From: Nymphaea colorata
Lineage: Eukaryota; Streptophyta; Magnoliopsida; Nymphaeales; Nymphaeaceae
Length of the DNA stretch: 64,000 bases
Reading direction: 5' to 3'
Assembly: GCF_008831285.2 (NCBI RefSeq)
Contig: NC_045139.1
Location: 16,536,354-16,600,353 of the forward strand
The translations under genes and the position numbers were made by a program. Each line of letters starts with the position of its first letter. Within the stretch, counting starts at the first letter, position 1. Below, piece by piece: positions 1 through 12,766 of the stretch. Below the pieces are notes generated by a model. That model ran no database searches. It was not told where the DNA came from and saw only the letters and a list, made by a program, of their open reading frames with translations.

Positions 1-659
1 TGAAGTTTGAAAAGCGAACTTGGTTAACATAAGAAAAAATATTGGCTGCATTTCTTTTTAATACTGCCCTTTATTGCTAAATCACATGTTTACTGCTTCA
101 GCCAACTTTGTTCCTGGCCATTATTTGAGCCATTATAAAAACCTAGAACCCATTAAGAAACACTAAAAAGAGCAGTATCTTTTTTGAAATTATATGAGAA
201 ATACTTTTATTTTGTTTTATTTGGTCCGTCTTTCACACAAAATAGATCAAGGGAAGTGGAACAATAATCAGGCTCTTGTTTCGATCTATGCGGTAACTGA
301 CTCTAATAATATTGGCTCATCACATGAAAAAAAAAAAAATCTTGCTGATAACCTTCTTTTGCACTAGCTAGAGACATGTTGTAAGTCCTGCTAATTTGAT
401 AGTACAAAATGGAATAGGCATCACAAACACAACTTTATATATATATATATATTGATTACCAAAGTATCTTTTGTGCAATTTAACTTTACCTTATAATTAT
501 AATCTTAAGAATGACCTGATCGTAGGAAACATATATTAAGCCAATGATTTTTCAATCAACAAAAAATTAATGGGTTTTATAATGTCCAAATTTTAATATT
601 AAAAAAATACATGAAAAACAACTTGAATTAAAGCATAAGTTTCACAGGAAACCCTGAAC
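1..659. other. Upstream non-coding DNA
   Basis: AT-rich sequence before the sugar-transporter relic. It has a short (TA)n run near 447-471 and poly-A tracts near 330 and 600. I see no coding region or recognisable promoter element, though it would have been the promoter and leader of the transporter when that gene was alive. Confidence 0.6.
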
Positions 660-2480
660 ATGGCGGGTGGTAGCATTCCAGTCGGCCCTGGAGGTGTGGC
701 CAAGAATTACTCAGGGAAAGTCACCTCCTTCGACGTCTTCACCTGCATTATAGCAGCCACCGGTGGCCTTATATTCGGCTACATATTACATCGGCATCTC
801 TGGTACTTTACTTTTCACGTTTCTTTTCATCATAGATTCCCCTTCTTCTTCTTCTTCTTGTTTATCCGTTTGTCACAGTTTACGACATGCTTTCTGCCTT
901 CATAAAATTGAAGGGCTTAATGATCTTGAGTAACTGTGACGACATTGGTACCTCGTGCCTTTTGACCGAACTTCTTCTGTTCCTTTCTGCAGGAGGAGTA
1001 ACGTCCATGGATGTCTTCCTCGAGAAGTTCTTCCCTTCGGTTTACAGAAGGATGCACCAAAATTGCCGGTAGCACCAACCAGTATTGCAAGTTCGACAGC
1101 CAGTTGCTGACCATGTTTACTTCTTCCCTCTACCTGGCCTGCGTGGTCGCTTCCTTCCTCGCTTCCTCCGCCACGAGGAAGTTCGGGAGCAAGGTCTCCA
1201 TGGTATCTGGTGGCATCACTTTTCTGATCGGAGCTGCCATTAACGGGGCTGCCATGAACGTCGCGATGCTCATCATCGGCCGGATTTTGCCCGGATTCGG
1301 CGTCGGATTCGCTAATCAGGTTAGTATCTAGGATAGCATTGCACACCCTTCTTTGTGTTATTCTTTGTAATCTGAAGTCCAGCAGAATCTTCTTGAACCA
1401 TGCGAACACATTGCACTTTATGTTTTACGCAGTTGATCACAATCTTACGCTGTTGTAATATGGAGTTCTTGTTTGATCAATTTGTCACATTAGACATTAG
1501 TAGATTGCGTCAAGAGACAAAACTGGGTGTTGAATGTTAAATCACTTTGGATTTTTTTTCGACTTAATTACATTTAAGTAACATAATAATTAAACCTACA
1601 TGGATCCCATGTTTGTGACTCTGATTTTGTGGGTATACAACACTAGCTAGGAATAGTACTTTTTTACACATTTTTCATGGTTTGTTCTTTTGCTGAACGT
1701 TGTAACGCAACATGCAGTCCGTTCCTCTGTACTTGGCGGAGATGGCACCAGCTAAGCTTAGAGGAGCCTCAGCATCGGTTTCCAACTTTTCATCGCCGTC
1801 GACATCTTCTCTGCCTACTTCCTCAACTACGAAACCAACAAGATCACCGGCTACGGGTGGCGCGTCTAGGCCTCGCCGCCGTGCCGGCCATCGTCATGAC
1901 CACCGGCGCCTTGTTCCTGCCGGAATGTCCGTGGAGTCGACGACGTCTCGGAGGAGTACGCCGACCTGGTGGCAGCAAGCGAGGCGTCCAAGAAGGTGGA
2001 GCACCCGTGGGCGAAGATCAACAGGAGGAAGTACAGGCCGCAACTGATCAATGATCATGGCCTTCATGATCCCCTTCTTCCAGCTGCTCTAAAGATCATC
2101 GGCCTCGGCACCAATGCCTCCCTCATCGCCACCATTAGCGGCGGCGTCAACGTCGTCGTCACCTTCGTTTCCATCTTCACCGTGGACAAGTACGGCCGCC
2201 CGGCCCTCCTGTTTGAAGGAGGCGTCCAGATGTTCGTCTGCCAGGTGGAGGTGGCCGTCGCCGTCCTCCTGGGTGTCAAGTTCGGGGAGTCCGGCACCGG
2301 CTCCATGTCGATGCCTGGCTGCTCCTCTTCTTCATATGCGCCTACGTCGCCGCCTTCGCCTGGTCGTGGGGACCGGTCGGGTGGCTGATTCCCAGCGAGA
2401 TCTTTCACCAGGAAATCAGGTCCACTGGCCAAGCATCAGTGTCGCCGTCAACTTCTTTCTTCCTTATCTTGTTAGTGGCT
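660..2480 (+). pseudogene. STP-type hexose/H+ symporter pseudogene
   Basis: Relic of a major-facilitator monosaccharide transporter (STP family), which would import hexose with protons at the plasma membrane. Three exon remnants keep plausible splice sites: 660-802, 993-1319 and 1718-2480. Exon 1 encodes the family N-terminus including GGLIFGY. Exon 2 keeps [15 protein letters not shown] and [16 protein letters not shown]. Exon 3 keeps SVPLYLAEMAPAKLRGA, GWRV, FVSIFTVDKYGR, EGGVQMF and AWSWGPVGW. The reading frame changes at least seven times: about 4 extra bases near 790, then shifts near 1065, 1767, 1866, 1930 (where the NSL region is also lost), around 2057-2095 and again after about 2300. 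The family's last two membrane spans are not found, so the 3' end is gone too. Splice sites and long in-frame blocks survive, so inactivation looks fairly recent. A sequencing or assembly error cannot explain this many breaks. Resemblance to STP11 is inferred from neighbouring genes, not from diagnostic residues. Confidence 0.9.
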
Positions 2481-4290
2481 AAGAAACAACAACGTGATTA
2501 GAAGAGTAAAAATAAATGGCAAGAATGATCATGAACGGCGTTGGAAATGTATAGACTAACAAGATGACCAAATGGCATTGGAGAGAGATTACTCTGAACT
2601 GGGGCTTATCTGCTTAGATTACTTCTCAGATTGAATTGAAGTTTTTTGGTCTTTTTCATTTGATAATTGTGAAATCATTTTTGGAGTTGAAGACTTGGTC
2701 GCTTTGCTATTGTTACATTTTGGCCTTCTTCTAATCAAAGTCCTTTTGAAGTATAGGATGTTTAAGACTTCATTTCTACTTGGAACTTCAATTCTTCAAT
2801 GGTTATTTTATGATTAGTATGTAGAAAGCACAGACTCCTCTTCGAGTCATTTAAATTGACATGTATTCCAAGATATATGGTGCATTAACCCTCAGTTGAA
2901 TTCAAATTTGAAGCTTGAATTGTTTTCTCTTTATCCCGTGAGCAGCTTGTAGATGGATCTGGTGATTTATGATTCATCTATTGTTTCTCTCTTTAAACTT
3001 AGATGCGGACAAATCGATGAGTCAAGATTGAATGGAGGAAGGAATCCTCTTTACGATCAAATCCAAACTTTTGCCTACAAATTCGAAGATAAATTTGTTG
3101 AAGCGATCTATATTATTATATGTTTCTGTTGTTGCAGTCCGAACCTCGAATGCCATTTATTAGATACATTGAGAAGCGATATCACTGTAGTGGATTTCAT
3201 GCGTCTCATGAGCTATTCTTGTCAAAGCGGAAATCAGTATTATATATAGAACAGAAAAATATCTTATTTAATTTGTAAGTGCATTTTCCATAGAAGTAGT
3301 GGAATAGAAGTGATTTGCGTGTTCAAAAAACGAAAGAATTATACAATGATGTTTTCTACATATTATGCTCAGAACGTGATTTTTGTATTGTTCTAGATCA
3401 ATGTATCGAGTTTAGGGATCAGATTCTTGTGGCTACTTAATTTTGTAAAAAATATACTTTATGATGTATCGATATGGTACTTAGTTGAAGTCATTGCATT
3501 GAAGAAAGTTTGCAATAACTTTATATATATTTCCTTTCCTCGTTCTCATATTTCTTCGTGGACCAGTCGTGGAGGTCACAAACTGTTAACTTAATTGCGA
3601 AATGTGATTCATGTTTTAGTTTTCATGTTTGTAATATATATATATATATATATATATTCAACCTTCATCATAACTTGCAGGAAATGTACAAATTTTTGTG
3701 AAGTTTGAAGATTGCAGATTTTATTAGCTTTGCAGTTGGATTGTTTATTATTCTAAGGAGATGATGGAGATCAAATCGTAAATAATATGGTCAAATTGTT
3801 TTTTCAAAAGGCTGAATTGCTCATCATAGGGGACAAAGGGTATCTTCTTTAAGAAACTAGTTTTTTTCCCTTTCTCTCTCCTTTCACACACATACAGCAA
3901 ATTCTGATGTCAAAGTCTTTATGATACTTCAGTAACTCAAAAAACTGCATGACTTCTATTTCTTTAAACTAAATCTGATCTCATTGGAATCCTCAGCCCA
4001 TTTAATTCTCATTAATTATGGCACATGAGAGAGTTTGGCATCTACCTACTCTCTCTCTCTCTCTCTGGTTTGATGGTTTTTTTATTGAGTTTTTTTTTTG
4101 GAAGACTTGTAGCGTTGACGTCTTCTCGTTTCATGATTAATTTGCTTTGAGTTCTGTCTTGCTTAAAAAAATTAGTCACATCACATACGTGTTACTACTT
4201 ACGATCATCAACCTCTTTCACACGATCTCCATCTTATGCACACTCTACAAGATTATCGCGAAATTATTATTTTTTTTTTTGCGTGTTGAG

Positions 4291-4370
4291 CCTGTTATCA
4301 ATAATCCCTTTCAAGTTGCGTTTGTTATTGCCTGTTATCAATAATCCCTTTGAAGTTGCGTTTTCATAAC
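4291..4370. repeat. Two-copy 40-bp tandem duplication
   Basis: The 33-base core starting cctgttatcaataatccctt occurs at 4291 and again at 4331 with a single mismatch, giving a period of 40 bases. The near-identity implies a recent slippage or repair duplication. No coding content. Confidence 0.85.
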
Positions 4371-4661
4371 GTTATTATCTTAGTTAATGAGTCCCTCTGA
4401 AAGGAAGAGAGAGAAGGGTCTAAGGTTAAGTGCAATGACATGACATACCATATTACTAAAAATATATATATTTTCTGACGAACCTACCCGCACAGGACAT
4501 GGAATCCTATTCACAGTACACAGGAACAAAAACTTTGAAGAACATGATTTGTTTAATTAGATTTTTTAAACATGAAAATGATCACTTCTATACCAGAGGG
4601 ACGCGTGAAATCTCATGTATATATTAAACATGAAAACGGCACGTGAAATCACATGTGACCC

Positions 4662-4664
<3 letters not shown>

Positions 4665-4734
<70 letters not shown>

Positions 4735-4756
4735 AAGAGAGAGAGAGAGAGAGAGA
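4665..4756. repeat. (TA)n-(GA)n compound microsatellite
   Basis: About 65 bases of uninterrupted TA dinucleotides followed by about 25 bases of GA. The open frame across it, an Ile-Tyr repeat, is a translation artefact. Confidence 0.95.
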
Positions 4757-6368
4757 TTTGGTCAGTGGCCATAACTAGTAGATTAGAAAATAATCTATCT
4801 TAAAAAAATGGATTGAGTTTTACGGCAACTGATTGGTCCCATTTAAGTTTAGGTTTTAGGTGGTCCACTGCTTACCGGTGGCTCACCCAATTAATTCTTC
4901 CTCCTCCTTTCACTCGTCTCCCTTTTCTCTCTCTAGCATTCCCCTTGCAACATATGCGGGCCGCTCAACCTTGTAAATACGCTCGCCTGTCAGGGTGTTT
5001 TGGTAAATAGTTGCCCACAACGGACAAAATGCGCGTCGTTAGCTCAACCGTTTCAACGAATCAAAAGAATTCGAATTGGCCCCTCCCCCACCATAAGGAC
5101 GAAAATGCCCTCACGAGGAACCCCAGTTCGTTTGCAAAGTGGATCCTTTTTTTAGTCAAGATGTACGATCCGGATCCGGGTGTTTTGGTAGGTGGATACT
5201 TATTAATTTATATATTTTTTATTGTATTGGAATTTGAGTTTCTTTCACAAGTCGGCTATCGTTGGGGATATTAATTGCCGATCAGATTTCTGACTGGACT
5301 ACTTTAAATACTATGAAATTGGATCGGATTTATTTTTTAAAAATGACATCTGCATTCGATTTTAAATAAATATTCAGTCAAACAAATAACATTAATTTAG
5401 CCAATTAAAATTGTTTTCATCCTATGTCACAGTTGGTTTTTAATAAATCCTAATGCCGACATCTCACCTACTTGGGTTTTGGATCCGATTCAATTATTCA
5501 TCTAAAAATGGATCCGATACTTGATTCTGCTTTATGTTTATCAGTAAGATTTGGGCATTGTATAAGTTTTTTTGTTTTCCTTTAAATTTAAATTTGCTTT
5601 TGAATTTGTATATCTAACAAAATAAAAAGGAAGATCCATTTCAAAACCGATCCATTGACATCTCTACATGTAACAACAAACCAATGAACTCTTAAACTCA
5701 AAGAGATCACAAGGTAGGGATAATCAATTCTGATTTCTCTCACTAAACCCTAACTGTTCTACATCAAGTTGGTATACAAATCACTTGCCAAACAGAGTCC
5801 GATCTATGGAGATACCTAATTGGCTACATGTAAATTTTAAAAAAATTTATTTGTTGTATATAAAAAAATTTAAAAAATAATATTTCAGCTTTAGTCAAAA
5901 TTTAAAAAATTTACATAACCATCTCTTGTCGGGCCGAATATTATTACCAATAAAATACTATATATAAATATGCCATGTTATTACCAACAAAATACTATAT
6001 ACAAATATACTAATACGATTGGCACGGAACCATCTCGCGTCAGCTCACTCTGATCAAGAGAGAATCTCCAGCGAGGCTGGATGAGGAAAGATCCGTGGGT
6101 CCGGAGTTGTTTGGACTCTTCTTCTTGTAGGAAGACCCGACCCGTATCGGAGAGGGGCAATTTGGGAATGAGCGGAATGCGAGCCGTTGCTTCATGTATA
6201 AGAACCCACGGTTTCATGTCTTTCTGGTCACCAGAACCGAACCACTTCATCCTTTGCTTCCCACACTGACCAAGCCTGAAGCCGCCTCTCCACATACATA
6301 TTGCACCGCCCCTCTCACACTTCCACCACCGCCACCACTAGTATCGCCGCCGCTCCGCTTCGGCCGCC

Positions 6369-9300
6369 ATGAGTCCAGCAGCTGGCAATGCCACAGTCCT
6401 CAATCCGGCCGGCGTTCGCGCCAGCATTGTTGGGAGGTTTCCGTGCTCGGGATTTGATGTAACTGCTGTTGAAGTCTGTTTGGCGGTCGCTGTCTTCCTG
6501 GTTTTCCACGCTTTTAGACAGAAGAAAGCCCGGGGATTGCCGGTTTGGCCGGTCGTCGGCATGCTGCCATCCATGATCTGGGCACTGAGGGACAACACTT
6601 ACGAGTGGATCACTGATGTGGTTATTAGACAAGGAGGAACCTTCACCTTCAATGGTCCTTGGTACGTTGTTGTGCAGTTCTTTCTCATCGTATCATCAAC
6701 TCTTTCTTCTGAATTTCTTTTGTTTTTCTCTTCATTTTACTTTAAATTCTTAGCTTTCACGGTATAAATAGTAGGAAGAGGTTTAGAAATGCTTAGTTTT
6801 TGCGGCACATGCTTCTGATATAGTCGGGAATTTATTTACACTGTAAGGCAACTTAAACCGCACATGATTAATGAAACGCAAATTTTGAGATATTGGAAAA
6901 GAAGAACAGTTTTAAAGAGGTGATCCTCTATGTCATATTCCATTGTCTGTAAGTTGCTTCAGCGCAGAAGAGTTCATCATTAATCACCATAATTAATGGT
7001 GCACCTCCTTCTAAGCAAAATGAAGATTGGAGACTTTAGATCCATCTTGATATGAGGTTTGGTAGATCATAGAGATTCCTGTCTACAGCTTCTTTTCGTT
7101 AATTCCCATAATTAATGGTGCACCTTCTTCTAAGCAAAATGAAGATTGGAGACTTTAGATCCATGTTAATATGAGGTTTGGTAGATCCCAGAGATTCTTG
7201 CCTACAGCTTCTTTTCCGCATTGAGGAAGCTTTCGATGTTAAAGATCATTGTTGGAGTTGGAGTTGTCCTCATGTCATGTAATTTCTTTACCCTCTTCAA
7301 GTTGGAGCCATTTTCCTCATGACGGCATGATCAGAAACAATTTCCTTGGAAAAGAAAGATAATTTGATACAGGAAACAAACTCGTAGTCCTGGATGATGC
7401 AGTTTGTCAAGGTGAGATAGACCCCAGCTTGCAAAATACATAATAAAAATAACGTTGCGCAGTTGACAGCTAGAAGAGACTTGGTTGAGTACGTGTGCAT
7501 TCATGATAGTTAAAATATTTTCTCGATGACTGAGATCTGAACTAAATAAAATATCTTATGAAAGAGAGATAACATCTTTTAGGCTTTAAAATATGAAACT
7601 GATCTCCCCTCGGTTACAGTGTATGGATCAACAGTCCGGTCCATTGTTGCAGATTAACATAATGAGTAGGCACAAGTGGGTCTCCTCTTGATAATATCAT
7701 AACAATAGCATAGTAAAATAACGAGATCATTTAAGTCATACGACGATGTCGATAATATAATTACCAGGATCTTTGCAATATCCTTTCAAATTCACGCGAT
7801 AAGTTCACCTAAAACTTGGAAATATCGGCGATATTAACAACTGTGGTGTGTGTCACTAGGTTCACAAACTTGAACTGCGTGGTGACATCTGATCCCCGGA
7901 ACTTGGAGTTCTTGCTGAAAGCCAAGTTCTGGAGCTTCCCCAAGGGGGAGTACTTCAGGAACTGCCTGCACGACTTGCTTGGCGATGGCATCTTCAACGC
8001 CGACGACGAGCCTTGGCAAATGCAGAGGAAGACGGCGAGTCTCGAGTTCCACTCCGGCAAGTTTCGGAAGCTCACTGCGTCGACCGTCGGCAATCTCGTC
8101 TACCAGCGCCTTCTGCCGGTGTTGGATGCTTATGCTGAGAATGGCGCTCCCCTTGACTTGCAGGTATATATGGTCACAAATTGCAATAAATTTTTACTGA
8201 CGTTTTGCTTATTTTCATTGATGTTTTTCTGTTGAGTAAAAATGTTTTTCTTTGTAGTGAGATTATTTTTGTAATCATCTACTGTTTATGATGTGAATTC
8301 TATTTACATAAGACACCAACCTGGTTATTCTAGATATTCTTCGAAATTTGTTCATGTTGTATGGTTCAGAATTGTTTTGAACAGAATTCAGATCCAAACA
8401 CAAGTCTGCCAAATGAGTCTGGAACTGGTTTTTTGATCAGTTGGTAACTTGCTCTTCTTTGAAATATGAAGAATTAGATGATTGAGGGATGTGAGTTTAT
8501 CCAACCGGGATCGGATCCGCTGACATCTTCTCCTATTTCTGCAGGACGTTCTCCTCCGCCTGACGTTCGATAACGTCTGCATGGTCGCTCTAGGCGTGGA
8601 CTCCGGCTGCCTGAAGCCGGGGCTGCCTGAAATCCCGTTCGCAAAATCATTCGAGGAGGCGACTGAGATGACGACAATCCGGTTCTTAACGCCGACGGCG
8701 ATTTGGAAGGCAATGCGCTTCCTCAACATCGGCCCCGAGAGGCGGCTCAAGCAATCGGTCCTGCATGTGAAGGATTACGCGGACAGCGTCATCAAGGTGC
8801 GGAAAGCAGAAACCGCGTTGGAGGGCGGGGAGAAGTCGGACCTGCTCAGCGTCATCATGAGGCTGAAGGACGAAGAGGGCAGCCCTTACTCGGACAAGTT
8901 CCTGAGGGACATATGCATCAACTTCATCCTCGCCGGCCGGGACACCTCCTCGGTGGCGCTCTCGTGGTTCTTCTGGCTGCTCGAACAAAACCCAGCGGTG
9001 GAGGAGAAGATACTGGATGAAATCCACCGGATCGTGGCGGCGAGGGAGTCCTCTAAGGCTGAAAAAGAAGGCAGCAGCAAGGTGGTGTTGACGGCGGAGG
9101 AGGTGAAGAAGATGGAGTACCTGCACGCGGCCCTATCGGAAGCGCTGAGGCTTTATCCATCAGTTCCGGTGGATCACAAGGAGGTCTCTCTCTCTCTCTC
9201 TCTCTCTTGCCAACCTTTGGATCAATGGTTCCAATGAATCCAGATCCAACATAAGATAAGGGAAGGAGACATCAAGAGCTCTACTTATCATCGAGTCAAT

Positions 9301-10066
9301 GGATCTAGTCGATCCAGATCCAACACAGAGATCCAACACAGAAACACCATGGAGAGAGAGAGAAAGATTAACCAAATTTCCTGTCTTGTTTCATGACTAA
9401 AAACACAAAAATTTGAACCGGCTTATTGAGTGACGCCATGGGTAGGACATTAACAACCCACCATCCACACAAAAGGCCCGAATGTTACCCTTAGTTGTGC
9501 AGGACCTGAGTGACGTACACTTGTCAACTAAAGTGTCGTGATCCTGCCATTTATAACATAAAAAAGTAACACGTGTGATAATACACCTTCAATGTACCTC
9601 GTGTGTACCTAACCAGACTTTAAAAGCAAAATAATTTAGCAGTCAGGAGAAAAAGTATAACCCGATTTCCAAAACTCTCATGCAGGTTAGAGAGGATGAG
9701 ATCTTCCCAGATGGTACTGTACTCAAGAAAGGAACCAAGGTCATCTATGCCATATACTCAATGGGGAGGATGGAAAGCATTTGGGGCAAAGATTGCCGTG
9801 AATTCAAACCAGAGAGATGGATCCGAGATGGCCGGTTCATGAGTGAATCAGCCTACAGGTTCACAGCCTTCAATGGCGGCCCGCGGCTCTGTCTAGGCAA
9901 GGACTTTGCTTACTACCAGATGAAGCAGGCAGCAGCGGCCATCATTTCTCGATTCCGCGTTCGAGTCGTACCGGGACACCCAGTCGAGCCAAAAATGGCC
10001 TTAACCATGTACATGAAGCATGGCCTGAAAGTTGTTCTGCAAAGAAGGCATCCACAGCAGTCCTGA
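6369..10066 (+). CDS. CYP86-family cytochrome P450 (fatty-acid omega-hydroxylase)
   Basis: Four exons join in phase: 6369-6661, 7860-8163, 8545-9183 and 9686-10066, giving 538 residues, the normal CYP86 length. The N-terminus has an ER membrane anchor (about residues 30-50) and a proline hinge (GLPVWPVVGMLP). The I-helix motif AGRDTS is at about 329-334, the K-helix ExxR as EALR at 398-401, PERW at 454-457, and the haem-binding FNGGPRLCLG at 474-483 with the ligand Cys481. All key residues are present. CYP86 enzymes add a terminal hydroxyl to fatty acids for cutin or suberin monomers, using NADPH-P450 reductase at the ER. The sequence looks closest to the CYP86B/C branches because of the C-terminal VEPKMALTMYMKHGLKV block and several introns, whereas CYP86A genes have few; subfamily is inferred. 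Exons 2 and 3 are markedly GC-richer than the introns. Intron 1 (about 1.2 kb) contains an internal duplication. Confidence 0.92.
6989..7216. repeat. Tandem duplication inside P450 intron 1
   Basis: A segment of about 109 bases beginning cataattaatggtgcacc recurs 119 bases downstream (about 6989-7097 and 7108-7216) with a handful of substitutions. It lies wholly within intron 1 and away from both splice sites, so it should not affect the protein. Confidence 0.85.
9184..9209. repeat. (CT)n at a P450 intron donor
   Basis: The third intron begins gtctctctctctctctctctct, so the GT donor is the first dinucleotide of a CT microsatellite. Length change here would fall directly on the splice-donor context. 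A degenerate partner GA run lies near 9352-9364. Confidence 0.8.
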
Positions 10067-10637
10067 AGACTAACTTCCTGATCTTGCGCGGTTGACTACA
10101 GTGAGGCTTGGATCCTTCTGTGGTGTTGGTGATAACTATCACTCAGATGTGATGTGTGTGGTTCTTGATTTGGTACCAATAACAGGGTTTCCATTTTGTG
10201 AGAGGTGATACCTTTGTTTGTTGTCGCCCTTTGTTAATATACAGTTTTTGCAAGCTTGGTTTGAATCAATTCTGAGTTAGGTACTTCATAAATAATGTTT
10301 GATTAGCATATCATTAATATTAGTGTTAGTAACCAGTTATGTTATTTGAATCGGATCCCATTTGGGTCATACCCAAATAAGGCGACAAATAGGTCGAAGG
10401 TCTTAGTAGGGAGGACATCTGGTAATTGAGGGTCATTTCCTTTGGGAGGAGAGAACCCTAATCGGGGATTCGGTTGTGCATGGGTGAGCTTTGAGGTTTT
10501 TATCAGTGTGTGCTTTGCTCTTGTAATCAGCTTATTAGTCGGTGGCTAACAATTAGCAATTATATTATGGTGTTTGATTTCATTACTTATTATTGAGCTA
10601 ATTTGCTGCCACTGCCACTTTAGTGGTTGTGCTTAGG

Positions 10638-10692
10638 ATCTCTCTCTCTCTCTTTCCCACACACACAGAGACACAGAGAGAGAGAGAGAAAG
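10638..10692. repeat. CT/CA/GA microsatellite with inverted symmetry
   Basis: A CT run, a short CACACA run and a GA run follow each other, so the CT and GA arms are complementary and could pair around the CA centre. Probably simple slippage sequence. Confidence 0.8.
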
Positions 10693-12056
10693 ATGAAACT
10701 GATGTACACCACCCTTTGTTCTTCAGAATTATCCCAGTTATTAACCATACTTTGCACCCGTTCAATTTTATCATTACAGCTAAAGAAACAGAAAAGTACG
10801 AAATCAAAAGGCTCTTTAGCCGAATAATTTCCATCTAAGGTTGCTCATACACTCAACTAGATGAGTACAGTTGAAAGTTGAAGTTAAATAATCAATTTTT
10901 TTTGTTAATCCAAAGCACACAACGGTTTTAAGCCTCCACATTGGAGCACTTGTAATTAGCTACAGCAGAGTAAGCAATACGCAACAGATGGTTTCCTCAT
11001 CAAAAAAAGCAGAGGATGATTCGCATCAGTCGATTGAGGTTGATCCACCGAAGCTCTGGCCATTATGATCTGGGGTCTTCTATAGCATTCTCGGCCTTTT
11101 GCTATAGCCCTTGTTCTAAGCGCTTATTAGTGCTCTCATTTGTTAAAACTAGGGCTGGGGTTTGAAGAAGCAGCCTGTTCATGCTTTAGGACCTCCTTAA
11201 GAGGACTGAATTGGGAGGCATGTATCTTATCTTTACTGTTCAACCACTCAATATGTTTGGTAAAGCAAGTCATGGATCCTACTCTCGAATACTTAGACAC
11301 ACGCTGGTCTTGTACTTACATATTTTGGGGATTAAAAATAAAAAAAATAAAAATAATTGAACAGTAACATATTATAAAGGTCTTACCAAAAGCAATGAGC
11401 TAAAAAAATAAAGCACTAAAAAACACATTAGAGATCATCCCCATGCTGTATGTCTAACTTGAAATTCAATCAAATATTAAAACCATAATTAAATGTGTGT
11501 GTATGGCCATAAAGAATGATGCGTGAGGAGAAAAAGTAACAAGCAGGAAGAGCTCAAGGTAAGTTGAAGATAAAATTTGTTAAACCTTACGAAAGCATCC
11601 GAGAAGCAACAAAAGAGAAGTGCGACAAATTACATTCAATTTATAGTCTAAATGAACAAGCAAAGCCGAGAATTAAAAAAATCAGGAAAATAAGGCATGC
11701 ACATCTAAATAAGATAAATGAAAATTCAGCAATAGATCAAAAAACGAGCGAACAAGAACATAGAACCAGCAGATATCAGCATCTTGTCTATGATATTGAG
11801 GGGGCTCCGTTCCTCACCACCTGCTGAATGGTTCATCTAGCGGGTGGCCTTAGTGCGCTGAAGGGCTGTAAAATTTCAAGGTCCCTTACATATGTGTGTG
11901 TGTGTGTGTGAGGCTGTGATCACTCGCATAATCTCCCTCTAGGAGAAAGCTAAGAAAAATTAGGAAGGTTCCAAAGCCAGTCGTATCTTCTTCCCCATTG
12001 AAGAACTGTCAAGTGGAGCATGTAACATATAGTTTATGAAATATGTAGGCTGAGTA

Positions 12057-12097
<41 letters not shown>
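12057..12097. repeat. (CA)n-(TA)n microsatellite
   Basis: About 24 bases of CA repeats run into about 16 bases of TA repeats. No coding content. Confidence 0.9.
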
Positions 12098-12766
12098 CAA
12101 ATTATTGAGTCATTCGATCAATCTGAGGAGATGGTTCAAAAGATTTCACATGTAAAGCTAGTTCTTCAAAGTTAAAATACAAATCATCATCACACGCGCC
12201 AACCATGGACAGACACATACTCTATCTCTCTCCCTCTCTCGATATATATATATGACTGGCTTTTAAAACTCACCTAGCCATCTAATTAAGGCCGTTGTAT
12301 TTATCATGGTGAACGGTTAAGAGAAAAACAATGAGAAAAAGATGATGAACATTTTTGTCATCTAGTATTACTTCATACTTTTTTCTTCATGTTTTTCTTT
12401 CAACCATCCACCTGTTTCAGATAAATGGCCCTGGTGGTTGGGTGCCTCTGGATAACTAAAGCCATTAGTCAGTCACTCATATACATAAATATATACATAT
12501 ATACATATATATATAAGAATGAGACTAAAAGTGTCCAAGGCAGAAATAAAAGAAAAAAAGAAAAGTGAGACTCATGAAAAACAATGCATTGCTATCAGCA
12601 AAACAAATGGTAACAGAAAGGGACGTGGCAATAAAAAAAAAAACATATGGATACATATGTCTAGAAACTAGATCCATGTCAACCACAATCAGGCAAGCTA
12701 ATTAATTACCTCGCCTCCTCCCTACACATATACATACAAAAGGGCCAAAAGGCAATAGATGAAACT

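Larger units (their letters stand above)
2481..6368. other. Intergenic region between transporter relic and P450
   Basis: AT-rich, with no credible gene. It contains (TA)n near 3636-3658, (CT)n near 4052-4066, a 40-bp tandem duplication at 4291-4370, a long (TA)n(GA)n tract at 4665-4756, and a stretch at about 5270-5560 built of degenerate GGATCCGAT/ATTTAAAT words like those seen near 17.6 kb and 21.8 kb. The last 300 bases become GC-richer and hold the P450 promoter and leader. A 98-codon open frame at 2953-3249 shows no family resemblance. Confidence 0.6.
10067..12766. other. Intergenic region between P450 and hAT-like gene
   Basis: The two flanking genes converge here. It contains a CT/CA/GA compound run at about 10638-10692, (GT)n at about 11891-11911, (CA)n(TA)n at about 12057-12097 and smaller TA runs near 12241 and 12491. 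An 87-codon lysine-rich open frame at 11564-11827 resembles no family I know. No gene supported. Confidence 0.6.

Noticed and set aside
2953-3249. 98-codon open frame downstream of the transporter relic
   Set aside because: No recognisable domain, AT-rich codon use, no splice or promoter context, and not a continuation of the transporter.
4615-4803. Frame encoding a long Ile-Tyr repeat (similar at 52218-52451)
   Set aside because: Translation of (TA)n microsatellite sequence.
11564-11827. 87-codon Lys-rich open frame
   Set aside because: Composition reflects A-rich DNA; no motif or family resemblance.
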